Shown here: positions 17,600-27,451 of the stretch, in pieces
How positions within the stretch are numbered: the stretch's first letter is position 1
Layout of the letters: each line of letters starts with the position of its first letter
Assembly (NCBI RefSeq): GCF_000744705.1
Contig: NZ_JQML01000001.1
Span: forward strand, 2,480,001 to 2,544,000
Direction: 5' to 3'
DNA from: Streptacidiphilus albus JL83
Lineage (GTDB): Bacteria > Actinomycetota > Actinomycetes > Streptomycetales > Streptomycetaceae
Length of the DNA: 64,000 bases
Program-made: the position numbers and the translations under genes
Notes under the pieces: generated by a model
Databases searched by the model: none
Told to the model about the DNA's origin: nothing
Seen by the model: only the letters and a program-made list of their open reading frames with translations

Positions 17600-18931
17600 T
17601 CAGCGCAGCACGCCGAGCCGACGCGCCTCGGCCAGCCACTGCGGGAACTCCGACAGCAGCAAATCGTAGAGCTCCGCATCGGTGATCCCGTCGATGTCGT
17701 CGACCTGGAAGAAACCGGCGTTGTCGACCAGCCGCCCGGGCAGGCTGTCGAAGCGCTCCAGGATCCCGTAGTCGGACCGGCCGAGTCCGACGAACTGCCA
17801 GAAGACCGGCTCGGCAGCGGCCTTGACCAGCAGTTCCTCGATCTGCCGACTGCGGTTGACGCCGCCGTCGGAGAAGAACAGCACCAGCACCGGGTCGCCG
17901 GGCTCGGCCGCGAAGGTCTCCAGGATCTCCCGCATCACCTCGGGCTCGTTGTTGCCGCCGAAGACTCCCGCCAGGTGGTCGGGCACCCGCAGGCCGCCGT
18001 CCGGCAGCGGCGGCAACTGCCGGTTCCCGGCCCTGATGTAGACCTGGCGCTCGATCCACTCGGTCAGCTCGGTCGGCCGCAGGGTGGGCAGCCGGGCGCA
18101 GTGGTCGGCGAAGGTCCAGGCGTCCAGCCCGCCGTCGTCGTCCAGCACGGCCGCGACCGGCGCGATCCGCTCGACCAGCCGGCCGACCGCGCCGCTGCTG
18201 TAGAGGGCGCGCATGGAGCCGGAGCGGTCGAGCACCAGCACCACCCGGGCCCGCACCCCGGCCGCGCCCCGCTTCTCCAGGTTGACCCGGACGATCTCCT
18301 TGCGGAGCGAGATCCGGTCCCCGGCGACAGCACCGGGCACGGGCTCGGCGACCGGCACGGGCAGGGCGACCGGCTCGGGCACGGCAGCGGTGACCGGCTC
18401 GGGCGCGGGCGGGGCGTCCTGGTCCACGGCCACCCCGAAGTCGGCCGCCAGTCCGGCCAGTCCGGTGGCGTAGCCCTGGCCCAGCGCCCGCAGCCGCCAG
18501 CCGCCCTGGCGCCGGTAGACCTCGCCGAGCAGCAGCAGGGTCTCCGGTCCCCCGGTGCGCACCGGGAAGGTCTCCACCGCCGCCCCGGTCCCTTCGGCGC
18601 CCTCGCGGAGCTCAAGGACCAGTCCGCGCAACGGGTCGGAGCTCCCCTCGTCCAGGGAGACCGCCACCACGACCCGCTGCACCCCTTCCGGCAGCGCCCC
18701 GGGATCGATCCGCAGCGAGGCCCGGCCGGGGTCGGCGCCCAGCAGCCGCACGGCGCCGCCCTCGGCCTCCGGCTGGTTGTAGAAGACCAGGTCGGCGTCG
18801 GAACGCACCCGGCCGTCCGCGGCGAGCAGGACGGCCGCGGCGTCCAGCGCCGCGGCGCCCTCCCAGCGCGCGGTCAGCACCAGCGCACCTGGAGGGACGG
18901 GGATGTTGGCACCGGCGACGAGTTCAGTCAT
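17600..18931 (-). CDS. TerD domain-vWA domain protein (tellurite/stress family)
   Basis: 443 residues. Residues 1-175 form a TerD domain (TELVAGANIPVP, FYNQPEAEGGAVRL, VVAVSLDEG, GEVYRRQGGWRLRALGQGY), a Ca2+-binding fold. After a Pro/Val-rich linker, residues about 210-440 are a von Willebrand A domain with a complete MIDAS: DRSGSM, a Thr region in WTFADHCARL, and FFSDGGVN. Such TerD-vWA fusions are common in streptomycetes and are linked by context to stress, tellurite and conflict systems; no molecular activity is established. It precedes the STAND ATPase gene in the same orientation. ATG 18931 lacks a strong ribosome site. Confidence 0.9.
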   Translation of the reverse strand: MTELVAGANIPVPPGALVLTARWEGAAALDAAAVLLAADGRVRSDADLVFYNQPEAEGGAVRLLGADPGRASLRIDPGALPEGVQRVVVAVSLDEGSSDPLRGLVLELREGAEGTGAAVETFPVRTGGPETLLLLGEVYRRQGGWRLRALGQGYATGLAGLAADFGVAVDQDAPPAPEPVTAAVPEPVALPVPVAEPVPGAVAGDRISLRKEIVRVNLEKRGAAGVRARVVLVLDRSGSMRALYSSGAVGRLVERIAPVAAVLDDDGGLDAWTFADHCARLPTLRPTELTEWIERQVYIRAGNRQLPPLPDGGLRVPDHLAGVFGGNNEPEVMREILETFAAEPGDPVLVLFFSDGGVNRSRQIEELLVKAAAEPVFWQFVGLGRSDYGILERFDSLPGRLVDNAGFFQVDDIDGITDAELYDLLLSEFPQWLAEARRLGVLR

Positions 18932-19048
18932 GCCCGCATTCTGCTGGACGCATCGGTCTCATACCGAAATCTCAGTGACGCGATCGGGATCAAGAAGCGT
19001 CTGTAGGAGAACGGATCGGAAAAACCGATCCCCGGCAGAGCGGCGGCC

Positions 19049-21304
19049 ATGCGAGAGCGCGAGACTACGGCAGAGCCCGGGACAGCAGCGGGGACGGCGG
19101 CGGCGGGGCCTGCGGCGGCGCGGCCCCGACGCACCGGGTACCACCGGATCATCGACTACCCGCGCCAGGGGCGGACCGGCTGGCGCCGGCTGGTCCCCTC
19201 CTGGCGGCTGGTCTGCGGCAGCCTGCTGGGCTCCGTGACCGTGCTGGCCGGTCTGGTGATCGCGGTCTACGCCACCGTGAAGGTGCCCGACATCAACAAG
19301 CTGAAGATGCCCACGGCCACCGTGTACGAGTACTCCGACGGCACCGTCTTCTACGCGGTGGGACTGCAGAACCGTCAGCTGGTGCCCATCAGCCGGGTTC
19401 CGACCGTGATGCGCGACTCCATCGTCTCGATCGAGAACCCCACCTTCTACTCGGACGCCGGCGTCGCGCCCAAGGGCATCGTCCGCGCCCTGGTCAGCGA
19501 TGTCCAGGGGGGCGAGTTCGAGGGCGGTTCGACCATCACCCAGCAGTTCGTCAAGAACGCCTATCTGACCGACCAGCAGACCTACACCCGGAAGCTGGTG
19601 GAGATCTTCAAGGCGGTGAAGATCACCCAGACCTTCCCCAAGACGGAGATCCTGGACGACTACCTCAACACCGTCTACTTCGGCCGGGGGTCCTACGGGA
19701 TCGAGGCCGCCTCGGAGACCTACTTCGGCGTTCCCGTCGACCAGATCACCGACCCCGGACGGGCGGCCTACCTGGCTGCGCTGGTGAACGAGCCGACGGT
19801 GCTGTCGCAGACCGACCCGGTCTCGCAGAAACTGCTGAAGGCCCGCTGGACCCTGGTCCTCAAGGCCATGGTGAAGGCCGGGCGGCTGACCCCGGCCCAG
19901 ATGGAGGCCGCGACCTGGCCGACCGCGCTGGTGCCCGCCGGCGTCGTCAGCTACGACGCGAACGGGGTGGACGACTCGGCGATGGCGCAGGTGGCCGACA
20001 CCTACCTGGACCGGCTGCACCAGCAGAACCCGAACGTCCCCGACTCCGCGACCGCGCACGCGGGCGGCGACGTCATCCGGACCACCTTCGACCGGGCGGA
20101 CATGGCCGCCGCGGTGCGGGCCGTGAAGTCCGGTCTCGACGACCGGCTGAATCCCAAGAGCCGGTCCCAGGCCACCGTCGACCGCGGGGTCCAGGTCGGC
20201 CTCGCCAGCGTGGACACCCGCAGCGGGGAGTTGCTGGCCTTCTACCCGGGCGCCGGCGGGCAGTACGACGACGCGACCCTGGCCCAGATCGAGCCGGGAT
20301 CGCAGATGTCGGCGTTCGCCTTCGCCGCATCGCTCGGACCCGGCACGACCGGCGCGGGTGGTGCCGGTTCGGGTGGCACCGGGTCGGTCACCTTCGGGTC
20401 GAACTCCTCCCCCGACTCCGGCAACGCCGCGCAGCTCTGGGCGTTGATGGGCCGAGTGGGTCTGACCCAGAACCTGCAGGCGAACCCCGGTGAACTGCCC
20501 GAGCCCCTGGGCAAGCTGAGCAAGGACCCGCAGCTCGCACTGGGCATCGCGCCGGAGTCCCCGGTCCGGATGGCCGCCGCCTATGCGGCCTTCGCCGACG
20601 GCGGGGTCTACCACGAGCTGTCGATGGCGCTCGCGGTCACCGTGAACGGACGCACGGTGTGGACCTACCGGCCGCAGGGAACGCCGGCGGTCTCCGCCGA
20701 CACCGCCGCGGAAGTCACCGGTCTCCTGGCAGCCCAGGGCCAGGTCTCGGGCGTCGACTCCACTGCGGCGCTGCCGGCCGGGGAGGTGGCCGGCCAGAGC
20801 GGCACCATCGGCGGGGACACCAGCGCCTGGTACTCCGGCTACACCACCGGCATCGCCACCACCGTGGGCCTCTGGGACCAACTGGTGGACAGCAAGGGCC
20901 GGACCGTCGTCCACTCGCTGGACCACCTCGGCGACGTCCCCGCCGCGCAGAGCGCCATCTGGCCGACGGGCATCTGGCAGGACTACATGCAGGCGGTCAC
21001 CGGGGGGCAGTCCACACCGTTCCCGTCCCCGCCCCAGTCGGTGGCGGTGGGGGCGTCGCAGGCGCCGGCCCCCGAGGAGGGCGCCCGGTCGGGCTTCGTC
21101 CCCGCCCCCGCGCCCAGCCTGACTGCTCCCCCTTCGGCCACCGCCGGCAACGGCCGGAGGACGCCGTCGCCGCGAACCTCCGGCACCTCTGCCGACACCT
21201 CCTCCGACGCCTCCTCCAGCATCCCCTCCGCACCGCTCCCGGCAACGCATTCGGCGCCGCCGTCGCCGTCCACGCCGCCCACCCCGCCCACCCCGCCGAG
21301 CTGA
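19049..21304 (+). CDS. Class A penicillin-binding protein with degenerate transpeptidase
   Basis: 751 residues: a cytoplasmic Arg/Ala-rich N terminus, a membrane anchor (GSLLGSVTVLAGLVIAVYATV, residues about 55-77), a GT51 transglycosylase domain (SIENPTFYSDAGVAPKGIVRAL with the catalytic Glu, GGSTITQQFVKNAYL, TEILDDYLNTVYFGRGSYGIEAAS), a transpeptidase-like domain and a Ser/Pro/Thr-rich tail. In the transpeptidase, the SxxK box is Ser418-Gln-Met-Ser421 and the KTG box reads QSG, while SGN resembles SxN; both catalytic lysines are missing. The protein therefore probably polymerises glycan without crosslinking and should not bind beta-lactam covalently. It is divergent from the TerD-vWA gene. 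Confidence 0.92.
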   Translation: MRERETTAEPGTAAGTAAAGPAAARPRRTGYHRIIDYPRQGRTGWRRLVPSWRLVCGSLLGSVTVLAGLVIAVYATVKVPDINKLKMPTATVYEYSDGTVFYAVGLQNRQLVPISRVPTVMRDSIVSIENPTFYSDAGVAPKGIVRALVSDVQGGEFEGGSTITQQFVKNAYLTDQQTYTRKLVEIFKAVKITQTFPKTEILDDYLNTVYFGRGSYGIEAASETYFGVPVDQITDPGRAAYLAALVNEPTVLSQTDPVSQKLLKARWTLVLKAMVKAGRLTPAQMEAATWPTALVPAGVVSYDANGVDDSAMAQVADTYLDRLHQQNPNVPDSATAHAGGDVIRTTFDRADMAAAVRAVKSGLDDRLNPKSRSQATVDRGVQVGLASVDTRSGELLAFYPGAGGQYDDATLAQIEPGSQMSAFAFAASLGPGTTGAGGAGSGGTGSVTFGSNSSPDSGNAAQLWALMGRVGLTQNLQANPGELPEPLGKLSKDPQLALGIAPESPVRMAAAYAAFADGGVYHELSMALAVTVNGRTVWTYRPQGTPAVSADTAAEVTGLLAAQGQVSGVDSTAALPAGEVAGQSGTIGGDTSAWYSGYTTGIATTVGLWDQLVDSKGRTVVHSLDHLGDVPAAQSAIWPTGIWQDYMQAVTGGQSTPFPSPPQSVAVGASQAPAPEEGARSGFVPAPAPSLTAPPSATAGNGRRTPSPRTSGTSADTSSDASSSIPSAPLPATHSAPPSPSTPPTPPTPPS

Positions 21305-21313
21305 CGTCCGGAC

Positions 21314-21353
21314 CCGGACCGGTGACCCGCACCGGTGCGGGTCACCGGTCCGG
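21314..21353. terminator. 40-nt perfect palindrome between convergent genes
   Basis: Arms 21314-21333 and 21334-21353 are exact reverse complements without a spacer. It is situated 9 bp after the PBP stop and 8 bp before the stop of the convergent protease gene, so it is a bidirectional terminator. Confidence 0.88.
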
Positions 21354-21361
21354 CCCTTCGA

Positions 21362-24300
21362 CTACGGCTCCGGGATCGCCGGCGCGGTCAGCGCCGCCGG
21401 CCGCTGCTCCAGCGCGTCGAGGGCGATCCTGACCGCCGTGTCCAGCTGCGGGTCGCGGCCGGCCGCCCAGTCCTGCGGGGCGCAGACCACCTCGACGTCC
21501 GGGTCCACCCCGTGGTTCTCCAACCCCCAGCCGTAGCCCTCGTACCAGGTGCGGTAGCGCGGCTGGGTGACCTCGGTGCCGTCGACGAGCCGGTAGTGCA
21601 TGTCGATGCCGACCACCCCGCCCCAGGTGCGGACGCCGACGACCGGGCCAAGCCCGAGCGCCTGGAACCCGGCGTTGATGTTGTCGCCGTCGGAGCCGCA
21701 GAACTCGTCGGCGACCGCGACCAGCGGCCCGCGCGGCGAGTCCTCGGGGTAGACGACGGGGGGCTGCCGGTCCCGGATCACCTGCCACTTGACGATCCGT
21801 CGCCGCAGCTTCTCCAGCACCAGCTGCGAGGTGTGGCCGCCCCGGTTCTCCCGGGTGTCGACGATCAGCCCGTGCTGCGCCGCCTCGATGTGGAGGTCCC
21901 GGTGCAGCTGGGCCCAGCCGGCCCCCATCATGTCGGGCAGGTGCAGGTAGCCGAGCCGTCCGCCGGAGAGCTCGCGGACCCGCGCCCGGGCCCGGTCGAC
22001 CTCGTCGTGGTAGCGCAGCGGCTGGTCGTTGGCGAGCGGCACGACCACCACGGAGTACTCGCCGCCGTCCCGGCCCAGGGTCAGCTCCACCGGCCGGCCG
22101 GCCGTGCCGACCAGCAGCGGAGCCGGTCCGGCGACCGGGTCGACCGGGCGGCCGTCCACGGCCAGGACCGCGTCCCCGGGGGCGGCCCGGACGCCGGGGC
22201 CGGCCAGCGGACCGCGTGCGGCCGGGTCGGAGGACTCGCCGGGAAGGATCCTGACGATCCGCCAGCTGCCCTCGGCGTCCCGGGCCAGGTCGGCGCCGAG
22301 CAGGCCCTGGCGCTGGGCGGCGGCGGTGTCGGCGGCCGGCGGGCTGACATAGGCGTGCGAGGTGCCGAGCTCCCCCTGCACCTCCCAGAGCAGGTCCACC
22401 AGGTCGTCGTGGCAGCCGATCCGGTCCAGCACCGGCCGGTAGCGGCGCTGCACCGCCTCCCAGTCGACGCCGCCGAGGTCGGTCCGCCAGAAGTTGTCCC
22501 GCATCAGCCGGCCGCTCTCGTCGAACATCTGCCGCCACTCGGCGGCGGGGTCGACGGTGACCCGGATCCGGGCCAGGTCGACCTTGACGTCGTCGTCCTG
22601 GGCGTCCTGGGCGGGCCTGCGGTCGGCCGGGACGATCCGCAGGGCGCCGTCGTCCAGCAGCGCGAGCCGGCTGCCGTCGCCGGTGACGGCGAAGCCGTCG
22701 ACCGCGTCCGCCAGCGTCTCGGTGCGGTGGGTGAGCAGGTCGAAGCGGAGCAGCGAGGGGCGGGCGGCGGGGGTGTCCGGGGTCGCCCTGGCCGAGCCGG
22801 TCACCCCGGCCGGCGGACGGCTGAGCCAGAGCAGGCCCTGGCCGGCGGCCTTGAGGCTGCTGTAGCGGCCGGCCGGGACGGGCAGCGGGACCAGCCGGTG
22901 GGCGATGCCGTCCAGATCGATCCGGGTGGCGGTGACTCCGGTCTGCCCGCCGTCGGCCTCCTCGGCCCCGGCCGTGGGCCTGCCCGGGGCGCGGCCGTCG
23001 AGCCGGGGCGCGAAGGGCGAGGGGTGTCCGCCGCCAGCGGCACCAGGAAGGGGCGGCAGGCGACCGGGAAGCCCAGGTCGAAGACGTGCTCGTCGTAGAC
23101 CGGGTCGAAGTCGCGGCGCGAGAGGAAGGCGAGGTACTTGCCGTCCTCGGTGAAGACCGGGTCGAAGTCCAGGAAGCGGAGCGAGGTGACCTCGGTGACC
23201 CCCGCTCCCGCCTCGCCGTCCACCCGGGCCAGCCGGATCTGCCGCAGCCGCTCGCTCAGGTCCGCCGCGTGCGACCAGGCCAGCCAGGCCGAGTCCGGGG
23301 AGAAGGCGAGACCGGCGGCCTGCAGCGCCTCGCTGCGGTCGATCTCCCGCACCGTGCCGTCCTCGACCAGCAGCACCAGGCCGTCGCGGTTGGCGACGGC
23401 GAGCCGCCGTCCGTCCGGGGAGGCGACCAGTTCCTCCACCCGGCCCAACTCGCCCAGGCCGACCCGGCGGCCGTCGGAGAACTCCAGGGCGTCCTCGCCC
23501 CCGGCGTCGGTGACCCAGACCGACGCCCCCTCGGGCAGCGCCTGCGGCAGCCGGTTGCGCACGCCGGGGGTGACCGCGAGGGCGCGCACCGGTCCGTCCC
23601 GGTGGGTGACCCGGTGGACCGTGCCGCGCACCTCGACCACGCTGGAGCGGCCCTCGGCGTCGGGCGAGACCGTGCCCAACCGGCCCTGGGCGGTCAGCGG
23701 GTAGGGCTGCCGGGAGCTGCGCGGACCGCCGAGGCGCAGTTCGAGGCGCCGGGGCCGGGCCTCGTCCAGGTCGTCCAGCAGCCACAGCCGGCCGGCGCTC
23801 TGGTAGACCACCCGGGTGCCGTCGGTGGCGGCCTGGCGGGCGTAGAACTCGTCGTCGTCAGCGGCGTGCCGACGGAGGTCGGAGCCGTCCGGGCGGGCGG
23901 AGTAGAGCCGGCCGAGGCCCTCGTGGTCGCTGAGGAAGGCGATCCGCCCGCCCACCCACATCGGCGAGTCGACATTGCCGTCCAGCTCCGACAGCACCCG
24001 CTCGAACGCGCCCTCGGTGCCGATCCAGAGCTTGCCGGCACGACCGCCGCGATAGCGCTTCCAGTGCGCGGGCTCGCGGTTGACGGCGGAGCTGAGCAGC
24101 GCCCGGTCACCGCCGGGCTCCAGCGCCACACCGCCGAGCCGGCCGTAGGGCAGCTCCCGGGCGGGGCCGCCGTCGAGCGGCAGCGCGAACGCCCAGGGGT
24201 GCGCCCGCGACCGGCGTCCGGTGCTGCTGATCGCGATCGGCTCGCCGTCCGGGGTCCAACCGGCCAGGGTGGTCTGGGCATTGCCCCAGTAGGTCAGCCG

Positions 24301-24546
24301 CCGGGAGGGGCCGCCGTCGACCGGGGCGAGGTGGATCTCGGAGGCTCCGTCCCTGGTCGAGGCCCAGGCCAGCAGCGTCCCGTCGGGGGAGATCCGGGGC
24401 CGCGACACCGGCACCCGGTCGGCGCTCACCCGCCAGGCCCGGCCGCCGCCCTCGACCGGGGCGAGCCAGACGTCGTCCTCGGCCACAAAAGTGACCAGTT
24501 CTCGGTGTACATGCGGAAATCGGGCGTACTCGTCGACAGAGGTCAT
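21362..24546 (-). pseudogene. Tricorn-like S41 protease with a single-base frameshift
   Basis: The first frame (ATG 24546) encodes the beta-propeller half (RFPHVHRELVTFVAEDDVWL, PRISPDGTLLAWAST, LSDHEGLGRLYS, FTEDGKYLAFLSRRDFDPVYD). It loses homology after PLAADTP, where the family continues SPFAP; that continuation is in the next frame. One base is missing from the run 23021-23024. The second frame holds the PDZ and protease parts, with GTSHAYV (the Ser-His pair), VDTRENRGGHTS, FCGSDGDNINAGF (nucleophilic Ser) and ENHGVDPDVEV. Compensated length is about 1061 residues, normal for tricorn core protease, which degrades oligopeptides downstream of the proteasome. Either a sequence error or a recent lesion. 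Confidence 0.88.
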
Positions 24547-24670
24547 CAGCCCAACCTAACTGCCACCACTGGCAGTGCGGGAGGAATTACCGACGGCCCC
24601 GGCCCGGCCGGAGGGGCCGAGGGCGTGGGCGCTGGACAGGACCGGGTCGGAGGCTGAGAAGATCGACGCC

Positions 24671-27442
24671 ATGCACCCTGTCCTCGGCCGCGCCCGCGCC
24701 GTCCTCAGCAGCCGACTGCGGGTCGCCGCCGCCGTCCTGGCGGCCCTCGCGGTCCTGGCCGTGGTGGTCGGCGGCTACTCGGCGCTGGCCGACGGTCCCC
24801 CGCACGTCCGCGAACAGGTCGTCAGCATCCTGGGCACGCCGGAGCCGGACGGGCAGCCGGTCCGGCTGGACGCCACGCTCTACCTCCCGGCCGGCTCCGC
24901 GCCCGAGCCGGCCGTGGTGCTGGCGCACGGCTTCGGCGGCAGCAAGGACGACGAGGCCGCCGACGCGCTCTACCTGGCGCAGCACGGCTTCGTGGCGCTG
25001 GCCTACTCCGCCCGGGGCTTCGGCCGCTCCGGCGGACTGATCCACCTGGACTCGCCGCAGTACGAGGTCCGCGACGCCGAGAAGGTGATCGACTACCTCG
25101 GCACCCTGCCCCAGGTGCAGCAGGACGGTCCGGACGACCCGAGGATCGGCTTCACCGGCCCCTCCTACGGCGGCGCGCTGAGCCTGCTGGTGGCCGGCTA
25201 CGACCACCGGGTGGACGCCATCGCCCCGGAGATCACCTGGAACGACCTCGGCGGGGCGCTCTTCGGCCAGAACGTCCGGGGCAGCAGCACCCCCGGGGTG
25301 TTCAAGAAGTCCTGGGCCGGGCTCTTCTTCGGCTCCGGCTCGGACGCCGACGCCGCCGGGGTGACCAGCACCGACCCGGCCGGCTCCGGCCCCTGCGGCC
25401 GGTTCGCCCCGGTCATCTGCCAGGACTACCAGGCCACCGCCGCCGGCGACGGCACCCCGGCCCCCGGTCTGCTCCCGCTGCTGGACGCCTCCAGCCCGGC
25501 CACCGTGCTGAACCGGATCACCGCCCCGACCCTGCTGGTCCAGGGCGAGACCGACTCGCTCTTCGGCCTGAACCAGGCGGACGCCAACGCGCGCGGCATC
25601 GCCGCCCACGGCACCCCGGTCCAGGTCTCCTGGTACTCCGGCGGCCACGACACTCCCGGCACCAGCGCCGAGACCGACCGGATCCGGTCGATGACGCTCA
25701 CCTGGTTCGACCACTACCTGAAGCACCGTCAGCCCGCCCCGGGCAGCGCCTTCACCTTCACCAAGGCCGGCTCCGGGCTCTCGCTGACCAGCGGCACGGT
25801 CTCCAGCACCACCATGACCGCCGCCGGATACCCGGGGCTGCCGGGCAGCGCCCCGGCCCGGTCAACCGCCGTCCGGCTCGCCGGAACGGCGCAGACGGTG
25901 CTGGCCCCGGCCGGCGGCTACCCGGCGGCGATCAGCAGCCTGCCCGGACTCGGCACCGCGCTCACCCAGTTGAGCAGCGGCAACGCCCAACTGGGCGCGC
26001 TGCTCGGCGGACCCGCCAACCAGCAGGCGGTCTTCACCAGCAGCCCGCTGCCCGCCGCCGTGCACCAGGTCGGCGTGGCGCAGGTCGGTCTGCGGGTGAC
26101 CTCCAGCACCACCGACGCCACCCTCTTCGCCAAGGTCTACGACGTCTCGCCGAGCGGCGGCAGCACCCTGCCGAACCAGCTGGTCGCGCCGATCCGGCTG
26201 ACCGGACTGACCCCCGGCGTCGCCACCACGGTCACCGTCGACCTGCCCGGCATCGTCCACGACTTCCCGGCCGGGAACCGGATGCAGCTGGTGGTCACCA
26301 GCACCGACCAGTCCTTCCAGCTGCCGGACGACCCGCGCAGCTACCAGGTCGCGCTGGACGGCGCGGGGCTGACCGTCCCGCTGGTCGCCGCCACCGCCGA
26401 CAGCGCCGGCGGCACCACCGGCGTGCTCTGGGCGCTGGCCGCGCTGGCCGTCGCACTGCTGCTGGGCGCGGCGCTGCTGTGGCTGCTGCGCCGTCGGCGC
26501 GCCGCCGCCCGGCTGGCCGACACCGACCCGGAGCTGGCCCGGGTCCCGGTCGCCATCACCGGCCTCGGCAAGGCCTACCGGGACGGCTTCCGCGCCGTCA
26601 GCGACCTCTCCTTCACCGTCGAGCACGGCCAGGTGCTGGGCCTGCTCGGCCCCAACGGCGCGGGCAAGACCACCACCCTGCGGATGCTGGTCGGGCTGAT
26701 CTCCCCGACCGAGGGCGCGATCCGGGTCTTCGGGCACCGGATCGTCCCCGGATCGCCGGTGCTGTCCCGGGTCGGCGCGTTCATCGAGGGCCCCGGCTTC
26801 CTGCCGCACCTGTCCGGTCTCGACAACCTGACCCTGGCCTGGGCCGCCACCGGACGTCCCGAGGCGGACGCCGACTTCGCCGCCGCGCTGGAACTGGCCG
26901 GGCTCGGCGACGACGTCCACCGCAAGGTCCGCACCTACAGCCAGGGCATGCGGCAGCGGCTCGCGGTCGCCCAGGCCATGCTCGGTCTGCCAGACCTGCT
27001 GGTGCTCGACGAGCCGACCAACGGCCTCGACCCGCCGCAGATCCGCGAGATGCGCGAGGCGCTGCGGCGCTACGCGGCGACCGGCCGCACCGTCGTCGTC
27101 TCCAGCCACCTGCTGTCCGAGGTCGAGCAGACCTGCACCCACTGCGTGGTGATGGCGCGCGGACGGCTGCTGGCGGCGGGCCCGGTGGACGAGCTGATCG
27201 GCGCGTCCTCCTCGGTCCGGATCGAGGTCGACCAGCCGGAGAAGGGCGCCGAACTGCTCGGCGCACTCCCCGGTGTGCTCGCCGCCCAGGTCGACGAGGA
27301 CGGCAGCCTGGTCGTCGAACTGCAGGCGATCCGGCCGTCCGAGGCGGTCCGGGTCCTGGTCGGCGCCGGGCTCGCGGTCGACCGCATCGCCCCCCGGCAC
27401 CGCCTGGAGGACGTCTTCCTCGAACTCGTCCACGAAAGCTGA
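24671..27442 (+). CDS. Peptidase S15/CocE-like hydrolase fused to an ABC transporter ATPase
   Basis: 923 residues. A signal-anchor (VAAAVLAALAVLAVVVGGYSAL) is followed by an extracytoplasmic alpha/beta hydrolase: HGFGGSKDD, nucleophile GPSYGG, Asp in LLVQGETDSLF, His in GGHDTPG, then the C-terminal jelly-roll of the S15 family (RLTGLTPGVATTVTVDLPGI). A second helix (VLWALAALAVALLLGAALLWLL) leads to a cytoplasmic ABC ATPase: GPNGAGKTT, YSQGMRQRLAVAQAM, LLVLDEPTNGLD, SSHLL. The hydrolase would face outward and the ATPase inward. The permease gene follows 9 bp later. The substrate is unknown; export coupled to hydrolysis or a self-protection role is possible. ATG 24671 is preferred. Confidence 0.9.
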   Translation: MHPVLGRARAVLSSRLRVAAAVLAALAVLAVVVGGYSALADGPPHVREQVVSILGTPEPDGQPVRLDATLYLPAGSAPEPAVVLAHGFGGSKDDEAADALYLAQHGFVALAYSARGFGRSGGLIHLDSPQYEVRDAEKVIDYLGTLPQVQQDGPDDPRIGFTGPSYGGALSLLVAGYDHRVDAIAPEITWNDLGGALFGQNVRGSSTPGVFKKSWAGLFFGSGSDADAAGVTSTDPAGSGPCGRFAPVICQDYQATAAGDGTPAPGLLPLLDASSPATVLNRITAPTLLVQGETDSLFGLNQADANARGIAAHGTPVQVSWYSGGHDTPGTSAETDRIRSMTLTWFDHYLKHRQPAPGSAFTFTKAGSGLSLTSGTVSSTTMTAAGYPGLPGSAPARSTAVRLAGTAQTVLAPAGGYPAAISSLPGLGTALTQLSSGNAQLGALLGGPANQQAVFTSSPLPAAVHQVGVAQVGLRVTSSTTDATLFAKVYDVSPSGGSTLPNQLVAPIRLTGLTPGVATTVTVDLPGIVHDFPAGNRMQLVVTSTDQSFQLPDDPRSYQVALDGAGLTVPLVAATADSAGGTTGVLWALAALAVALLLGAALLWLLRRRRAAARLADTDPELARVPVAITGLGKAYRDGFRAVSDLSFTVEHGQVLGLLGPNGAGKTTTLRMLVGLISPTEGAIRVFGHRIVPGSPVLSRVGAFIEGPGFLPHLSGLDNLTLAWAATGRPEADADFAAALELAGLGDDVHRKVRTYSQGMRQRLAVAQAMLGLPDLLVLDEPTNGLDPPQIREMREALRRYAATGRTVVVSSHLLSEVEQTCTHCVVMARGRLLAAGPVDELIGASSSVRIEVDQPEKGAELLGALPGVLAAQVDEDGSLVVELQAIRPSEAVRVLVGAGLAVDRIAPRHRLEDVFLELVHES

Positions 27443-27451
27443 GGGACCGTC

